Below are positions 1-8,994 of a stretch of DNA of 64,000 nt, one piece after another; the first letter of the stretch is position 1, and every line of letters begins with the position of its first letter. The DNA is from Deinococcus radiophilus. Lineage in GTDB: Bacteria; Deinococcota; Deinococci; Deinococcales; Deinococcaceae. A model generated the notes under the pieces. The model ran no database searches and was not told the DNA's origin. It worked only from the letters and a program-made list of their open reading frames with translations. The DNA lies in the NCBI RefSeq assembly GCF_020889625.1, contig NZ_CP086380.1, positions 1,073,001 to 1,137,000 on the forward strand, given 5' to 3'. The position numbers were made by a program, and so were the translations under genes.

Positions 1-206
1 CGGCAGCGGTGAGTCGGATCATCCGTACTCAGGGCCTCAGGACAGGCCAGGCTGACATCGCCGCGCAGTTCCGGCAGTGCCGCGCCGCCCACGACGCCAT
101 TCTGCACGGCGCACCACTGGCGAGGAGCGTCTCCCCACAAGCTGGAATGCGCGGCGTATTCTGCTGTGGCCCTATTCCCATTCCCTTCCGGTGCGGCTGA
201 GCATCT
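1..206. other. No supported gene at window edge
   Basis: Short overlapping open frames on both strands show no recognisable protein. Nothing can be called; the stretch may hold the promoter region of the following oxidoreductase. Confidence 0.4.
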
Positions 207-1421
207 GTGGATCTACGTGATGGACGGGCCTTCTGGCCGACCGACAATGGACTGATTCAGACCTACCCGCCTCTGCGCGCTGATACGGCTGTGGATGTGG
301 CAGTCATTGGCGCAGGGATCACCGGAGCGCTGTTGGCCGACGCCCTGACCCACGCGGGCCTGAGCGTGGCGGTGCTGGACCGGCGGGATGTGGCATCCGG
401 GTCAACCTCGGCCAGTACAGCGCTGCTTCAGTTCGAAATTGACACCAACCTGCACGAGCTGCGGGACATGATCGGACAAGGCCCGGCAGACCGTGCCTAT
501 CACCTCTGCCGGGACGCTATAGATCTGGTGGGGGAACTTTGCCGCCAACTGCCTGATGGCTGCGGCTTCGGGCGCAATGGGAGCCTGTATTACGCCTCAT
601 TACGCCGGGATGGCCGGATGCTGGAACGTGAGCAACAGGCCCGCGAGGAAGCTGGGCTGAACAGCGAGTACCTCAGTAGCCGAGAACTGTACACCCGCTT
701 TGGCATCAAAGCTCCAGCGGCTCTCTTTACCCCGGACGGCGCCGAGGTTGACCCTTACCGATTGGCACACGGCCTACTGGCCCGAGTGGCACAGCGTGGC
801 GGCCTCATCACTGACCGCACCACGGTCACCCAGTTGGAAGAGGGGCGCAGCAGTTGGACCCTCCACACCGACCGGGGACCGAAAGTGCAGGCCGGCTGGG
901 TCATTGTCGCCACTGGCTACGAAGCCGAGCAGTTTCTGGGACACCGCCTGGCCAGGCTCAAGAACTCGTATGCGCTGGCTACAGAGCCGCTGGCCGAAGA
1001 TACCGAACTGTGGCCTACCGGCTGCCTCATCTGGGAAACGGCCCGGCCCTATCTGTACGCCCGCACCACGCCGGACCGCCGCATCATTATCGGCGGCGAG
1101 GACGACCCCTTCCACTCGCCTGAGCGACGTGAGCGCCGATTGAAGAGTAGAGCCCAGCGCCTGCACAAAGCATTGGGCCAGTTGCAACCCCAGCTCGACA
1201 CTGAAATCGCCTTCAGCTGGGCTGGCACCTTCGGGGAGACGAAAGACGGGCTAGCGTACATTGGGCCGCAGCCGGGAAAAAAGCGGTTGCTGTTCGCTTT
1301 GGGCTACGGTGGCAACGGCATTACCTACAGCGTGCAGGCAGCGCGGCTGCTGACCGCCCATATTCTGGGCGCCGACGCTCAGGACCGGGCAGACCTGAAT
1401 ATCTTCCGCCTGGACCGCTGA
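207..1421 (+). CDS. FAD-dependent oxidoreductase, DAO family
   Basis: 404-residue flavoprotein of the D-amino-acid oxidase/glycine oxidase fold. The Rossmann FAD-binding motif GAGITG lies at residues 35-40, followed by a basic residue-rich stretch after strand 2 (LDRRD). A second FAD-contact region (AYIGPQPG, then FALGYGGNGITYS) is near the C-terminus, as usual in DAO proteins. Substrate is not readable; relatives oxidise amines, imino acids or glycerol phosphate. The start is GTG at 207; no clear ribosome site is visible and no Met precedes the FAD motif in frame, so the exact start is uncertain. The gene stands alone and ends just before the long hairpin at 1431-1484. Confidence 0.85.
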   Translation: MDLRDGRAFWPTDNGLIQTYPPLRADTAVDVAVIGAGITGALLADALTHAGLSVAVLDRRDVASGSTSASTALLQFEIDTNLHELRDMIGQGPADRAYHLCRDAIDLVGELCRQLPDGCGFGRNGSLYYASLRRDGRMLEREQQAREEAGLNSEYLSSRELYTRFGIKAPAALFTPDGAEVDPYRLAHGLLARVAQRGGLITDRTTVTQLEEGRSSWTLHTDRGPKVQAGWVIVATGYEAEQFLGHRLARLKNSYALATEPLAEDTELWPTGCLIWETARPYLYARTTPDRRIIIGGEDDPFHSPERRERRLKSRAQRLHKALGQLQPQLDTEIAFSWAGTFGETKDGLAYIGPQPGKKRLLFALGYGGNGITYSVQAARLLTAHILGADAQDRADLNIFRLDR

Positions 1422-1430
1422 GGCTAAAGT

Positions 1431-1484
1431 CTGCCCAGGTAAAGGAATGGAGATGGCCGCGTCTCCATTCCTCTACCTGGGCAG
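1431..1484. terminator. Very long hairpin after the oxidoreductase gene
   Basis: Two 23-base arms (1431-1453 and 1462-1484) pair with a single mismatch around the 8-base loop TGGCCGCG. There is no following T run, so it may be a terminator, or the hairpin part of the dispersed repeat family described at 1431-1540. Confidence 0.7.
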
Positions 1485-1540
1485 GGCGAGTAGATAATGG
1501 CTGTCACTAGGCCCCATATCCCACTTTCCGGATGACTTCT
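1431..1540 (+). repeat. Dispersed intergenic repeat, divergent copy C
   Basis: Shares three landmarks in order with the copies near 14.7 and 34.5 kb: a GGAG...CTCC hairpin with a TGG(C/G)(C/T)G loop, a GCGAG(C/T)AGA segment, and the tail TTCCGGATGACTTCT at 1526-1540. The region between the landmarks has diverged, so this copy is less certain than the other two. Confidence 0.5.
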
Positions 1541-1606
1541 GGTGATCGGGCCAGCAGAACGCTGGCTGAGGGCCGACCACTCTGCCAGCCCCCACCTCCG
1601 CATTCA

Positions 1607-2221
1607 TTACGCCTGAGGTTGTCCCTCCAATTCAGTCAGGCGAGTCTGGATTTCTTGCTGCGCGTACTCGTCTTCGGATTCCCGGAAAAAGGTCAGTGCC
1701 CGCGTGAAGTGCTCCTGCGCGGCGTAGCGGTTGTCTTGCTGCAGGGCCAGTTCACCCAAGAAGCGCTCGGCACGGCCCGCCACTTCGGGGTCTTCATGGC
1801 GCTCGGCGCGGCGGAGGGCGTCTTGGAGCCAGGCACGCGCCTCTCCCAGTTCGGTCAGGTGCAGATAGCAGATGCCTGTTTCCAGCGCATTGACCGCCCG
1901 CTCGTGGGCATTTTCGTCCAGGCCAGCGATCATGTCACGTTCCTGGGCCAGCAGCTCCAGGCCAGCGCGGTACTGCCCGGCCAGCCGCTCGGTGCGGCCC
2001 AACTGATGCACGGCGATATGCTCCCAGTCGTCGCCCCGGTGCTGCTCGCGCAGCCGGGCAAACACCTCCCTCGCCTCATCCGGGCGCTCGGTATGGGCGT
2101 AGATATAGCCCAGCGCCATCTGCCCGGCGCGGGACACCAGCAGGTCCTCGTCTCGGCGCAGCAGCTCTTCTGCGTCGGCATAGCGGTACTCGTCTATGGC
2201 CAACCAAACGTCTTGTAACAT
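1607..2221 (-). CDS. TPR-repeat protein
   Basis: 204-residue, fully helical, soluble protein with several degenerate tetratricopeptide units (for example around MALGYIYAHTERPDEAREVF and FLGELALQQDNRYAAQEHF). No signal peptide or membrane segment. TPR proteins act as protein-interaction scaffolds; the partner is unknown. It is divergent from the mscS-type gene at 2272, with 50 bases between the two starts. An ATCTTA (TAAGAT on the coding strand) 5 bases before the ATG supports this start and a leaderless mRNA. Confidence 0.75.
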   Translation of the reverse strand: MLQDVWLAIDEYRYADAEELLRRDEDLLVSRAGQMALGYIYAHTERPDEAREVFARLREQHRGDDWEHIAVHQLGRTERLAGQYRAGLELLAQERDMIAGLDENAHERAVNALETGICYLHLTELGEARAWLQDALRRAERHEDPEVAGRAERFLGELALQQDNRYAAQEHFTRALTFFRESEDEYAQQEIQTRLTELEGQPQA

Positions 2222-2226
2222 GCCCC

Positions 2227-2232
2227 ATCTTA
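2227..2232 (-). promoter_or_regulatory. -10 box TAAGAT of the TPR gene
   Basis: TANNNT hexamer ending 5 bases before the ATG at 2221, the spacing expected for a leaderless transcript. Confidence 0.5.
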
Positions 2233-2271
2233 CGGCAGGCTGGGCCAGCCCCCTGTCCTATCCGGGCCATA

Positions 2272-3444
2272 ATGCAGGTACTCGTGACCACCGAACCAGA
2301 CTGGAACAACACGTCATACCTCCTGGGCTGGGACGGCCTGCGCGGAGTTCTGGCCGAGAATTGGCGACTGGCGCTGGCGAGTCTGGAACTGTACGGCCCA
2401 GCGCTACTGATTGCCCTGGTGATCGCAGCGGTGTACTGGCTGCTGTATGCCGGGACACGCCGCTTGATGCTGGCCGTGACTCGGCGGACGCTCCAGGATC
2501 CAGAGCGCCGCTCTATGGTCCAGCATTTCCTGGACATTCTCCTCAAGCTGACCTTGTTGATGCTGGCGACCATCTCGGTGCTGGCCGTCACGCCTGGCAT
2601 CACCAACTATGCCGGTCCGGTGCTGCGGGTCTATCTGCTGTTCCTGTTACTGTTGACCGGGTGGAGCGCACTGCGCTTTTTCCTGGACCGCCAGGCCAAC
2701 CGCTGGAACCTGGATACCAGCCTAACCCTGCTGCTGAACAACGTGGCCCGCATCCTGTGGGTCACCCTGGGCATCTATATGATCTTCGCGCAGTTCGGTA
2801 TCAATCTTCTGCCGATCCTGGGCGGCCTGGGGGTCGTGGGTCTGGCGGTCGGATTTGCCGCCCAGGACATCCTCGCCAACTTCATCAGTGGCATCACCAT
2901 GTTGCTGGACCGCCCGTTTCGTATTGGGGACTGGATTCGCACTGCAGACCGTGAGGGCCAGGTCACGGGCCTGACACTGCGGACCACCCGCATCCGTACC
3001 CGCGACAACGAATACATTTCCATCCCCAACAAGGAGCTGGCCGGATCGGTGGTCACCAACCTGTCGCAGTGTGGGCCCCTGCGGGTCAGCCTGGTGGTCG
3101 GCGTGGCCTATAAGACGGATGTCGAGCGGGCCAGGGCCGTACTCCTGAACGCCATCAGCAATCAGCCCGACATCCTGCACGAGCGCCCGATACAGATTCT
3201 GGTTCACGATTTGAGTGCCAGTTCGGTGGATCTCCTGATCCGCTTCTGGGTCTCGCCGGATCACATCAGCACCTATCCGGTCATCACCATGCAGGTTCGT
3301 GAACGGGCCAAGGCCGCCTTGCAGGCAGCCGGCATAGAGATTCCTTTTCCGCATCTGCAGCTGCACATTGACAGCGCCGAGGGACTCCGTGAACTGCAAG
3401 ACCGTTGGCCGTTCCCACCATCTGCCCGGACCCCTGACGCCTAA
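2272..3444 (+). CDS. MscS-family mechanosensitive channel
   Basis: 390 residues. Hydrophobic segments at about 42-61, 90-106, 118-136 and 155-175 precede the Gly/Ala-rich pore helix (GGLGVVGLAVGFAAQDILAN, about 184-203), the hallmark of MscS. The cytoplasmic beta domain follows (RPFRIGDWI, then the VTGLTLRTTRIRTRDNEYIS core and IPNKEL), then a C-terminal alpha/beta part. Such channels sit in the inner membrane and open under tension to release solutes on osmotic downshock. With four predicted segments before the pore it is a little longer than E. coli MscS. It begins 50 bases from the divergent TPR gene. Confidence 0.92.
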   Translation: MQVLVTTEPDWNNTSYLLGWDGLRGVLAENWRLALASLELYGPALLIALVIAAVYWLLYAGTRRLMLAVTRRTLQDPERRSMVQHFLDILLKLTLLMLATISVLAVTPGITNYAGPVLRVYLLFLLLLTGWSALRFFLDRQANRWNLDTSLTLLLNNVARILWVTLGIYMIFAQFGINLLPILGGLGVVGLAVGFAAQDILANFISGITMLLDRPFRIGDWIRTADREGQVTGLTLRTTRIRTRDNEYISIPNKELAGSVVTNLSQCGPLRVSLVVGVAYKTDVERARAVLLNAISNQPDILHERPIQILVHDLSASSVDLLIRFWVSPDHISTYPVITMQVRERAKAALQAAGIEIPFPHLQLHIDSAEGLRELQDRWPFPPSARTPDA

Positions 3445-3480
3445 AGCGGTCACGCTCTTTGGACAAAGCGCACAAAAATA

Positions 3481-3507
3481 AAATGGCCCCCACATTCGGG
3501 GGCCATT
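3481..3507 (-). terminator. Intrinsic terminator between mscS-type and fasciclin genes
   Basis: Ten-base perfect stem AATGGCCCCC/GGGGGCCATT with a 6-base loop. On the minus strand it is followed by TTTATTTTTG, so it best serves the fasciclin gene, though it lies between two convergent genes. Confidence 0.8.
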
Positions 3508-3544
3508 ATGTAGAAGAGGCGAGAGTAGAAGTGGCGAGAGAGGC

Positions 3545-4717
3545 TTATTTCTGCTCTTGCAGGTCGGTGGGAATGATGACCTGATCAATGGCAAAGGCCT
3601 GGCTGCCACCAGCGGAGATGGCTTCGCCGCTCACCTTCAGGTCGGCGGGCAGGGTTTCGCTGTATACGTTGGTCAGTGGAGCACTGCCAGGGGTATGGAG
3701 ACCGGGGACCACGTGGTAGCCCAGGATGTAGCCAGCCAGCTCAGCGTCAGCACGGACAGCTTCCAGTACGGCGGGGTCCAGCGCTTCAAAGGCCGCATCG
3801 GTGGGCACCAGCAGGGTGTAATCGTCACCCAGGATGGCACTTTGCAGGTCGGCCATTTCCACCAGTTCCAGGAAAGTACCGAAACGTCCTTCGGCTTCCA
3901 GGGCGCTCAGGATGGTGTCGCCTTCGGCCAATTCGGCAGTATCGGTTGCCGGAGCGTCAGTGGTAGGAGTGGCAGCTGGCGTCGGCGCAGGCGCCTCGGT
4001 GGTGGGAGCAGGAGCCGTCATATCCACCGGAGGGGTCACGGTTGGTTCAGCAACTGCGGGTTCCGTCATGGCAGGTTCCGTGACCATGGGCTGGGTCATG
4101 CTGGTGTCGGTAGGAGCAGGAGTGGCGGTATCCTTGGGAGGGGTCACCATGGGCTCGGTGGTGACTGGCGTCGTCATGTCCATGCTGGAAGTGGACATAT
4201 CCGGAGTCATTTCCATGCTGGAGGGGGTCACGGGAGCCATGCCGTCCGTGCTGACTGCCGCCGAGCTGGACACCGCTACCCCGTTGACCATCAGGCCGCC
4301 GGCTGGCGTCCAGGTGGCGCCGGGCAGGCGCGATTGCAGGCTGGCAGGAATGGTCACATCGGTCAGCACTGCGGTGGTCGCAGGCGTGGGACCACTCAGC
4401 AGACCCAGGCGGGCCAGAATCTGACGGACGGCCAAGGCGGACTCTGGCAACTTGGCAGGAGCAGCTGTGGTGCTTACAGCCGTCGTGGACATGGTGGTGC
4501 TCATATTCGTGCTGCCTGGAGCAGTGCTGGTCTCGGTGCTCTCCAGTTCCACCGTTTCGGTGGCTGTGGTGTCCATGGTGTCTTCGCTGACTTCCCCCAT
4601 GGGCGCGGACACGGGCACCGGCTCGGTCACAGGAGCGGCGGTCTGAGCAGCGGCAGGGCCGATCAGCACAGCGGCGGTCAGCAGGGTCAGGGCGGTCAGT
4701 TGATTAAGCTTGGTCAT
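3545..4717 (-). CDS. Exported fasciclin-domain protein with Thr/Met/Pro-rich linker
   Basis: 390 residues from the ATG at 4717, chosen because GAGAGGT sits just upstream and a clean signal peptide (about 22 residues, ending in PAAAQ) begins there; an in-frame ATG at 4816 would add an implausible leader. After the signal comes low-complexity sequence rich in T, M, P and E, interrupted by a folded-looking patch (about 95-160, ALAVRQILARLGLLSG onward). The last 130 residues are a FAS1 domain (DTILSALEAEGRFGTFLELV, then LLVPTDAAFEALDP and the H-box-like YILGYHVVPG). FAS1 domains mediate adhesion at the cell surface. The repeated MVTEP/MTEP linker is unusual. Confidence 0.85.
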   Translation of the reverse strand: MTKLNQLTALTLLTAAVLIGPAAAQTAAPVTEPVPVSAPMGEVSEDTMDTTATETVELESTETSTAPGSTNMSTTMSTTAVSTTAAPAKLPESALAVRQILARLGLLSGPTPATTAVLTDVTIPASLQSRLPGATWTPAGGLMVNGVAVSSSAAVSTDGMAPVTPSSMEMTPDMSTSSMDMTTPVTTEPMVTPPKDTATPAPTDTSMTQPMVTEPAMTEPAVAEPTVTPPVDMTAPAPTTEAPAPTPAATPTTDAPATDTAELAEGDTILSALEAEGRFGTFLELVEMADLQSAILGDDYTLLVPTDAAFEALDPAVLEAVRADAELAGYILGYHVVPGLHTPGSAPLTNVYSETLPADLKVSGEAISAGGSQAFAIDQVIIPTDLQEQK

Positions 4718-5064
4718 GTTCTTACCTCTCATTGAATGCGGGCGTGAAGATAGAAAGCCGTACCAGAGACAGACTGGCCGTTGACCAGCCGAAGTGGCAA
4801 AGTCTTCGGAACCCATTCAAGGTGCCACTCCGAAACATGAGTAAAGTTACAATCTGATGATGCAGCTGACTGATTTCTTACATAGGAATTCGAACTTCTC
4901 CTTCAAAATGAGCAGGGCAACCGCGTCCAACACAGCAAAGCCGCCTGTAAACTGTCGGTGGCATGTTCTCATCTGAGCTCATGGCCGCAGAGTTTCATCT
5001 GCCATAAAGCTTTCTCTAAAGTCCGTTCAGGAACTTTCCTCACTCTGGGCACGTACCCTGAACC
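4718..5064. other. 347-bp divergent intergenic region
   Basis: Contains the ribosome site GAGAGGT of the fasciclin gene and the TACCCT box of sppA. It is more AT-rich than the flanking genes. I see no further gene and no convincing -35/-10 pair for the fasciclin gene. Confidence 0.5.
5054..5059 (+). promoter_or_regulatory. -10 box TACCCT of sppA
   Basis: TANNNT hexamer ending 5 bases before the ATG at 5065; leaderless spacing. Confidence 0.55.
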
Positions 5065-6669
5065 ATGAGCATCAATATTCCCTTTTTACCCCGCTCCAGT
5101 GATCTTCCCAAGGGGGTGAGCCGCCCTACCTGGGTGGTCATTGACCTGCGTGGCGACTACCCGGCGCGGCAGCCCCAGCAACCGCTGCGGGCCTTGCTGA
5201 GGCGCGACGAAACCCTTGAAGCCCTTCAGCAGCGCCTGGACATCCTGGCCGAAGTGGACTGGCTGCACGGAGTGCTTTTCCGCTTCAGCGATCTGAGGGT
5301 TTCGGCCACGGCGGCGCGGTCTATCCGTGACATGCTGGCGCGCCTGGGCGAGAAAAAGCGGGTGGTGGCCTACTTGCCACAGCTCAGCATGACCAGCCTG
5401 CTGGCCGCCAGCGGCGCGGGTGAGTTGGTGGCTCCCGACTCGGCAGAAGTGGGCCTGCACGGGTTCGGGCTGGAGCAGCTGTACCTGGGGGATTTCCTGA
5501 AGAAAAACGGCATCGGCTTCGAAAACCTCCGCGTTCGCGAGTACAAGTCAGCGCTCACGACCCTTAGCGAAAATCACATGGACGACGCCAACCGCGAGCA
5601 GCTCCAGGCCTATTTGGACGCCTGCGAAAACGCCTGGGTGCACGACGTGGCCGAGTCACTCGGTCAGGATGAGGCGCAGGTGCGCGGCTGGATTGAAGGC
5701 GGCCTGACCGACGCTCACGAAGCCTTCCAGGCCGGCATCCTGACCAAAGTGGCCTACGAGGATGAACTGATCGGTCCCGCCACCCAGCCGCTGAGCGCCG
5801 TGTTGGATTTGCTCCCCACGCCTGCGCCGCGCAAAGCCGGCCGGGTGGCGGTGGTCACCCTGGAAGGCAACATCGTGACCGGGACCAGCAAGAACAATCC
5901 CCTGCCGCTGCCGTTCACAGGCGGTCCCAGCGCCGGGTCGGATACGGTCATCGCGGCGCTGCGCCACGCCAAGGAAGACGAGACGACCAAAGCCATCGTG
6001 CTGTACGTGAACTCTGGGGGTGGCTCGGCGCTGGCTTCGGACCTGATCTGGCGCGAGGTGCTGACCAGCAAGAAACCAGTGGTGGCCGTGATGGGCAATA
6101 TGGCTGCGTCGGGCGGATATTACGTACTGGCTGCGGCCGACTGGGTGATGGCCAGCCCATATACCGTGACGGGCAGCATCGGGGTGGTGGCAGGTCGTCC
6201 CGTCACCGAAGAATTCAACCGCCGCCACGGTCTGAACCCCGAGCAGCTGGGCCGCGAGGAAGCGCTGATGTACCTGTCCAGCCATCCTTTCACTGACCGT
6301 CAGCGCGAGCAGGTCAAGAAAATGATCGCTGGGATCTATGAACGCTTCGTGGACCGGGTGGCGCAGGGAAGGAACCTGAGCCACGAGCAGGTAGATGACC
6401 TGGGCCGGGGCCGCATCTGGAGCGGCGCGGACGCCCTGGAACGCGGTTTGGTCGATGAGCTGGGCGACCTGCACACGGCCATAGAACGTGCCAAGGAACT
6501 GGCCGGTCTCCCCTACAGCGCTCCAGCGTGGAACGCTGCGCCGAAGACCCGCTGGCCACTGCTGCCGGAATTCGCCCGCGAGGCGAAGGACGCCGCACAC
6601 GTCAGCCTCTGGCCCTTTGGCCGCGAAACGGTGCTGCTGCTCAGCGAGCACGACGTCAAACTGAGCTGA
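5065..6669 (+). CDS. sppA: Signal peptide peptidase SppA, long form
   Basis: 534 residues, the length of the two-domain 67K type. The N-terminal half carries the general base Lys161 (EYKSALTTLSENHMDDANRE) and the C-terminal half the nucleophile Ser349 (NMAASGGYYVLAAAD), so one Ser/Lys dyad forms across the two halves as in E. coli SppA. The family degrades signal peptides left in the membrane. No clear N-terminal membrane anchor is visible, unlike E. coli. It is transcribed alone from a leaderless-type promoter and converges on tRNA-Pro. Confidence 0.93.
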   Translation: MSINIPFLPRSSDLPKGVSRPTWVVIDLRGDYPARQPQQPLRALLRRDETLEALQQRLDILAEVDWLHGVLFRFSDLRVSATAARSIRDMLARLGEKKRVVAYLPQLSMTSLLAASGAGELVAPDSAEVGLHGFGLEQLYLGDFLKKNGIGFENLRVREYKSALTTLSENHMDDANREQLQAYLDACENAWVHDVAESLGQDEAQVRGWIEGGLTDAHEAFQAGILTKVAYEDELIGPATQPLSAVLDLLPTPAPRKAGRVAVVTLEGNIVTGTSKNNPLPLPFTGGPSAGSDTVIAALRHAKEDETTKAIVLYVNSGGGSALASDLIWREVLTSKKPVVAVMGNMAASGGYYVLAAADWVMASPYTVTGSIGVVAGRPVTEEFNRRHGLNPEQLGREEALMYLSSHPFTDRQREQVKKMIAGIYERFVDRVAQGRNLSHEQVDDLGRGRIWSGADALERGLVDELGDLHTAIERAKELAGLPYSAPAWNAAPKTRWPLLPEFAREAKDAAHVSLWPFGRETVLLLSEHDVKLS

Positions 6670-6683
6670 CCCGCCCATGGCAA

Positions 6684-6712
6684 AGCCCCCACCCTCAGCG
6701 GAGGTGGGGGCT
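6684..6712. terminator. Terminator between sppA and tRNA-Pro
   Basis: Ten-base stem AGCCCCCACC/GGTGGGGGCT. The TTTG run follows on the minus strand, so it fits the tRNA transcript and may also stop sppA transcription. Confidence 0.7.
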
Positions 6713-6717
6713 GACTC

Positions 6718-6794
<77 letters not shown>

Positions 6795-6851
6795 AAGGCC
6801 GAGTCTGAGTCTAAGGCGCTGGAGCGGGTGGGGTCAAGTCGGCACTGCGCC

Positions 6852-7433
6852 TCACCCCTCCCTGTCTTTGCGCCCCCAACCACTTCGCCCGAACGAGGAT
6901 TGCCGCAGGGATGACGCCCGCTGGGGCCGCTGCGGTTCCGGCAACTGATCGGCCACCTCATCCAGCAAGCGGCGAATCAGATCACTGCTGTAGCCGCGCC
7001 GGGTCAGCCAGGCGTAGGCGCTGCCTTTCGGATTCTTCTTGCGGGCAAAGCCGCCTAAGCGCCGCGCCAGCCCCTCGCGGGCATCCTGCTCCTCGGCTTC
7101 CGGGTCACGCGCCTCCAGCGTCTCCTGGATCAGTTCTTCGTCCAACCCGCGCTGCTTGAGCTTCTGGCGAATTCGGTACTCCCCCACTCCCCGCCGGCGC
7201 CCTTCGCTTTCCGCCACCGCCGCGTCATTCTGATAGCCCAACTCGCGCACCCGTTCCAACACATGCTGAATCAGCATTTCCTGATCGCTGCGGCGTTCTA
7301 AGCGCTGCCTCAACTCCGCCTCGGTCAGCGCCCGGCGCGACAGGGCTGCAAAAGCGTAGGCCAGCAGCTTTTCACGCGCCTGATCCCAGTCGGGATGCTC
7401 CGGAGTTAAGGGGGCGGGGCCTGGCTCGGTCAT
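6852..7433 (-). CDS. recX: RecX family regulator of RecA
   Basis: 193 residues, made of three-helix repeats typical of RecX ([19 protein letters not shown], then [21 protein letters not shown], then [21 protein letters not shown]). RecX binds RecA filaments and limits recombinase activity. No recA gene lies next to it here; in many bacteria recX is adjacent to recA, so this is a detached copy. A TAAGCT box 5 bases before the ATG supports the start at 7433. Confidence 0.9.
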   Translation of the reverse strand: MTEPGPAPLTPEHPDWDQAREKLLAYAFAALSRRALTEAELRQRLERRSDQEMLIQHVLERVRELGYQNDAAVAESEGRRRGVGEYRIRQKLKQRGLDEELIQETLEARDPEAEEQDAREGLARRLGGFARKKNPKGSAYAWLTRRGYSSDLIRRLLDEVADQLPEPQRPQRASSLRQSSFGRSGWGRKDREG

Positions 7434-7438
7434 GCCTT

Positions 7439-7444
7439 AGCTTA
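7439..7444 (-). promoter_or_regulatory. -10 box TAAGCT of recX
   Basis: TANNNT hexamer 5 bases before the recX ATG, on the coding (minus) strand. Confidence 0.5.
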
Positions 7445-7455
7445 GCGCGGGAGGC

Positions 7456-7484
7456 TTGCGTAGGCCGGGCCTGGGCGCTACAAT
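7456..7484 (+). promoter_or_regulatory. Sigma70-type promoter of rpsT
   Basis: TTGCGT (7456-7461) and TACAAT (7479-7484) with a 17-base spacer, the best -35/-10 match I found in the window. It implies a leader of roughly 165 bases before rpsT. Confidence 0.7.
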
Positions 7485-7489
7485 TTTCA

Positions 7490-7657
7490 GGTTGTCTATC
7501 CCTCATGGGGTGGAACAGCGCAGCCGAAGCCAAAAGGGTTTTCGCTGCTCCGCGCCGCAGACCAAGCACGCTCGGCGTTCGTGTTTCCACAGGTGACCTA
7601 CCCGGCACTTGACCTGGAGACCGCCCCGCAATCCACGCGGGAGAAAGAGAGAACACC
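7490..7657 (+). promoter_or_regulatory. Long rpsT leader with possible structure
   Basis: Untranslated leader between the predicted start of transcription and rpsT. It holds potential hairpins (a GCAGC...GCTGC pairing near 7521-7550 and CACG...CGTG near 7567-7585). S20 is known to control its own synthesis in other bacteria; whether this leader does so here is inference. Confidence 0.35.
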
Positions 7658-7939
7658 ATGGCACTCCGTCACCCCTCCGCCCAGAAACGTCACCGCCAAA
7701 GCCTGAAGCGCCGTGTGCGCAACCGCTCCAAAAAGAGCACCATCAAGACCTTCAGCAAGAAGGCCGTGGCTGCTGTTCAAGAAGGCAGCGCCGACGCCCA
7801 GCAGTTGCAGCAGAAAGCCGAGAGCCTGATTGACAAGGCCGCCAAAGGCTCTACCCTGCACAAGAACGCTGCTGCCCGCAAAAAGAGCCGTCTGGCCAAG
7901 GCCATCAACAAGCTGAAAGCCGCCGAAGCTCAGGCCTAA
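7658..7939 (+). CDS. rpsT: 30S ribosomal protein S20
   Basis: 93 residues, Lys/Arg/Ala-rich, all helical, with the family start [19 protein letters not shown] and the late [14 protein letters not shown] segment. S20 binds the 5' and 3' minor domains of 16S rRNA in early 30S assembly. A GAGAAAGAGAG purine stretch precedes the ATG. The gene is monocistronic, bounded by the promoter at 7456 and the terminator at 7959. Confidence 0.97.
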   Translation: MALRHPSAQKRHRQSLKRRVRNRSKKSTIKTFSKKAVAAVQEGSADAQQLQQKAESLIDKAAKGSTLHKNAAARKKSRLAKAINKLKAAEAQA

Positions 7940-7958
7940 GCATCTTTTCAGAATCAAG

Positions 7959-7983
7959 TGCCCCCACCGTGGGGCATTTTTTT
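7959..7983 (+). terminator. rpsT terminator
   Basis: Stem TGCCCC/GGGGCA followed by seven T residues. Confidence 0.85.
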
Positions 7984-8022
7984 GGCCTTCATCTGTAGGT
8001 CTACCCACTGCCAGGCCTCTGC

Positions 8023-8028
8023 TACCCT
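8023..8028 (+). promoter_or_regulatory. -10 box TACCCT of deoD
   Basis: TANNNT hexamer 6 bases before the ATG at 8035; leaderless spacing. Confidence 0.55.
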
Positions 8029-8034
8029 GGGGCT

Positions 8035-8745
8035 ATGAGCGTTCACTTGAGTGCCGAAAAAGGCCAGATTGCCGAAACCGTCCTACTGCCGGGTGATCCC
8101 CTCCGCGCGCAGTTCATCGCCGAAACCTTTCTGGAAAACCCCGTGCAGCACAACACTGTGCGCGGAATGCTGGGCTTTACCGGAACCTACAAGGGAAAAA
8201 AGGTCAGTGTGCAGGGCACCGGCATGGGTATTCCCAGCGCCATGATCTACATCAACGAATTGATTGAGTTCTACGGCTGCAAGAAGCTGATTCGCGTGGG
8301 CAGTTGTGGCAGTTACCAAGAAGGCGTACACATCCGTGACCTGGTGCTGGCCCAGGCTGCCTGCACCGATTCCAACATCAACAACCTGCGCTTCGGCACC
8401 GCCAACTTTGCCCCGATTGCCGACTTCAGCTTGTTGATGCGCGCCTACCAGATCGCCACCGAGCGCGGCTTTACCACCCACGTGGGCAACATCCTCAGCT
8501 CTGATACGTTCTACACCGATGATCCCAAAGAGTACGAGCGCTGGGCGCGGTTCGGCGTACTGGCCGTGGAAATGGAAGCGGCAGGCCTCTACACCCTGGC
8601 GGCCAAGTACGGCGTGAAGGCCCTGGGTATCATGACCGTCAGCGACCACCTGATCAGCAAGGAAGAAACCACCGCCGAGGAGCGCCAGCAGACCTTCAAC
8701 CAGATGATTGAAGTGGCTCTGGATGCCGCGCTGGACGTGGAATAA
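8035..8745 (+). CDS. deoD: Purine-nucleoside phosphorylase, DeoD type
   Basis: 236 residues, the usual length of the hexameric trimeric-type PNP. Family signatures include the phosphate-binding [13 protein letters not shown] near the N-terminus, the [16 protein letters not shown] segment, the RVGSCGSYQ motif, [12 protein letters not shown] (substrate ribose contact) and TVSDHL with the catalytic Asp. It cleaves purine (deoxy)nucleosides to base and (deoxy)ribose-1-phosphate for salvage. Alone between its own promoter and terminator. Confidence 0.95.
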   Translation: MSVHLSAEKGQIAETVLLPGDPLRAQFIAETFLENPVQHNTVRGMLGFTGTYKGKKVSVQGTGMGIPSAMIYINELIEFYGCKKLIRVGSCGSYQEGVHIRDLVLAQAACTDSNINNLRFGTANFAPIADFSLLMRAYQIATERGFTTHVGNILSSDTFYTDDPKEYERWARFGVLAVEMEAAGLYTLAAKYGVKALGIMTVSDHLISKEETTAEERQQTFNQMIEVALDAALDVE

Positions 8746-8780
8746 CCCTCCACAAAATGCCTGCGGCAAAGGCAAAGATG

Positions 8781-8812
8781 CCCTGACCCTCTTAGCGGGT
8801 CGGGGATTTTTT
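8781..8812 (+). terminator. deoD terminator
   Basis: Nine-base stem CCCTGACCC/GGGTCGGGG (one G-U pair) followed by ATTTTTTATTT. Confidence 0.85.
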
Positions 8813-8994
8813 ATTTCAAGAGCCCAAGTGCCCCGCAGAACCTTGACCTCGCAGGCGTGATTTCACCATGCCCCCAATGCATCGGCCGCAGCATGAGCAG
8901 CCATCTGTGCGGGCTGCTTGTGGCCTGCAGCTATAACCTTTATGGCCCAGACGGCACCAGCTCCCCAGCAAAGACATCTACCCTCCCTGAACCG

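Noticed and set aside
3557..4735. 392-residue Gly/His-rich plus-strand frame
   Set aside because: Antisense to the fasciclin gene; no promoter or domain.
5656..6678. 340-residue open frame on the minus strand
   Set aside because: It lies wholly antisense to sppA, has no recognisable domain, and its composition reflects GC-rich third positions.
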